Assembly (NCBI GenBank): GCA_048263775.1 | Contig: JBLXDU010000012.1 | Span: 62,001 to 126,000 of the forward strand | Direction of reading: 5' to 3' | Origin: UBA1479 sp048263775 | GTDB taxonomy: Bacteria; Pseudomonadota; Alphaproteobacteria; Rhodospirillales; Casp-alpha2 | Length of the DNA stretch: 64,000 nt | Shown here: one piece after another, positions 63,742-64,000 of the stretch | Numbering within the stretch: the first letter of the stretch is position 1 | How the letters are laid out: each line of letters begins with the position of its first letter | The notes under the pieces: generated by a model | What the model saw: the letters and a program-made list of their open reading frames with translations, nothing else | Told to the model about the DNA's origin: nothing | Databases searched by the model: none | Program-made: the position numbers and the translations under genes

Positions 63742-63990
63742 TTACTGGTCATTGAAGGTGAGAATTTGGCGCATCAGATCCGTCCCGAATTCAGCAGGCG
63801 GCGCTTCACGCCCTGAGACCCAGGTGTAGACGTCGTTGTCGGGTTGCTTCAGCAGCACCTCGAAGGCGTCCAGGTCGGCCTCGGACAGGGCCTCGATCCG
63901 CGCCTCGGCGAAACCGCCTAGGATGATGTCGTTCTCTTTCATGCCGCAGTGCTGGGCACGAAAAAGAATGCGTTTGCGGCGGGCGTCCAT
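63742..63990 (-). CDS. sdhE: succinate dehydrogenase assembly factor SdhE (start may lie beyond the window)
   Basis: The 82-residue protein matches SdhE/CptB, which helps attach FAD to the succinate dehydrogenase flavoprotein. It has RRKRILFRAQH, a GxKExDIILGGF segment and the late FEVLLKQPDNDVYTWVSG. The family's RGxxE motif reads CGMKE here, Cys replacing Arg (TGC in place of an Arg codon). Family members often begin a few residues earlier, and the frame remains open to the window edge, so the true start may be outside. The mfd gene is 12 bases downstream. Confidence 0.9.
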   Translation of the reverse strand: MDARRKRILFRAQHCGMKENDIILGGFAEARIEALSEADLDAFEVLLKQPDNDVYTWVSGREAPPAEFGTDLMRQILTFNDQ

Positions 63991-64000
63991 CTGGGGGCCG

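Overview
The window is a GC-rich stretch of chromosome from an alphaproteobacterium, most likely of the order Rhodospirillales. The main evidence is gene order. It contains the run dusB-ntrB-ntrC-ntrY-ntrX-trkA-HAD-hfq-hflX, a fused ispDF gene, and the run mltB-rlpA-dacD-tmk-holB-metG-tatD-MBL. All are typical of this class. No rRNA, CRISPR array, insertion sequence or phage gene was seen. Species was not determined.

Region 1 (1-6.5 kb) holds tRNA-Pro(GGG), a winged-helix regulator, an outer-membrane barrel protein, a small [2Fe-2S] protein, cutA, a response regulator with a degenerate receiver, ispDF and a CcsA/YpjD-like membrane protein. Region 2 (6.5-17.6 kb) is the nitrogen-control run, its genes overlapping or separated by only a few bases, ending in trkA, a HAD phosphatase, hfq and hflX. 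Region 3 (17.7-23 kb) has mostly housekeeping or poorly known genes: an inositol-phosphatase-like enzyme, a beta-hydroxyacid dehydrogenase, a YjbR protein, a lipoprotein, mazG and a class III aminotransferase. Region 4 (23-26 kb) is accessory metabolism: a VOC protein, a LysR regulator divergent from a TauD-like dioxygenase, and a decayed second VOC copy.

Region 5 (26-36 kb, minus strand) is the cell-wall, thymidylate-kinase, replication-clamp and methionyl-tRNA-synthetase run. Its tatD gene carries an apparent one-base frameshift. Region 6 (36-45 kb) has a possible microprotein behind a CRP-like site, tRNA-Ser(UGA), a lone HicA-like gene, a large chemoreceptor and a complete branched-chain amino-acid type ABC importer (livHMGF plus a Tat-exported binding protein).

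Region 7 (45.5-50.4 kb) is the most interesting. It encodes an XRE regulator of the PrpR/RamB (short-chain fatty acyl) type that carries a histidine-kinase-dimerisation-like helical pair, then a stand-alone receiver protein, a small two-helix membrane protein, and a sodium/solute-symporter-like histidine kinase with a STAC-like linker. I infer that these form one uptake-linked signalling system for a short-chain carboxylate. Region 8 (50.4-56.7 kb) is a TctABC importer with a GntR regulator, a family III CoA-transferase and a divergent crotonase, probably a catabolic module for an organic acid. Region 9 (56.7-64 kb) has an MFS permease, a 48-residue microprotein behind two identical palindromes, a FrnE-like DsbA protein, mfd and sdhE.
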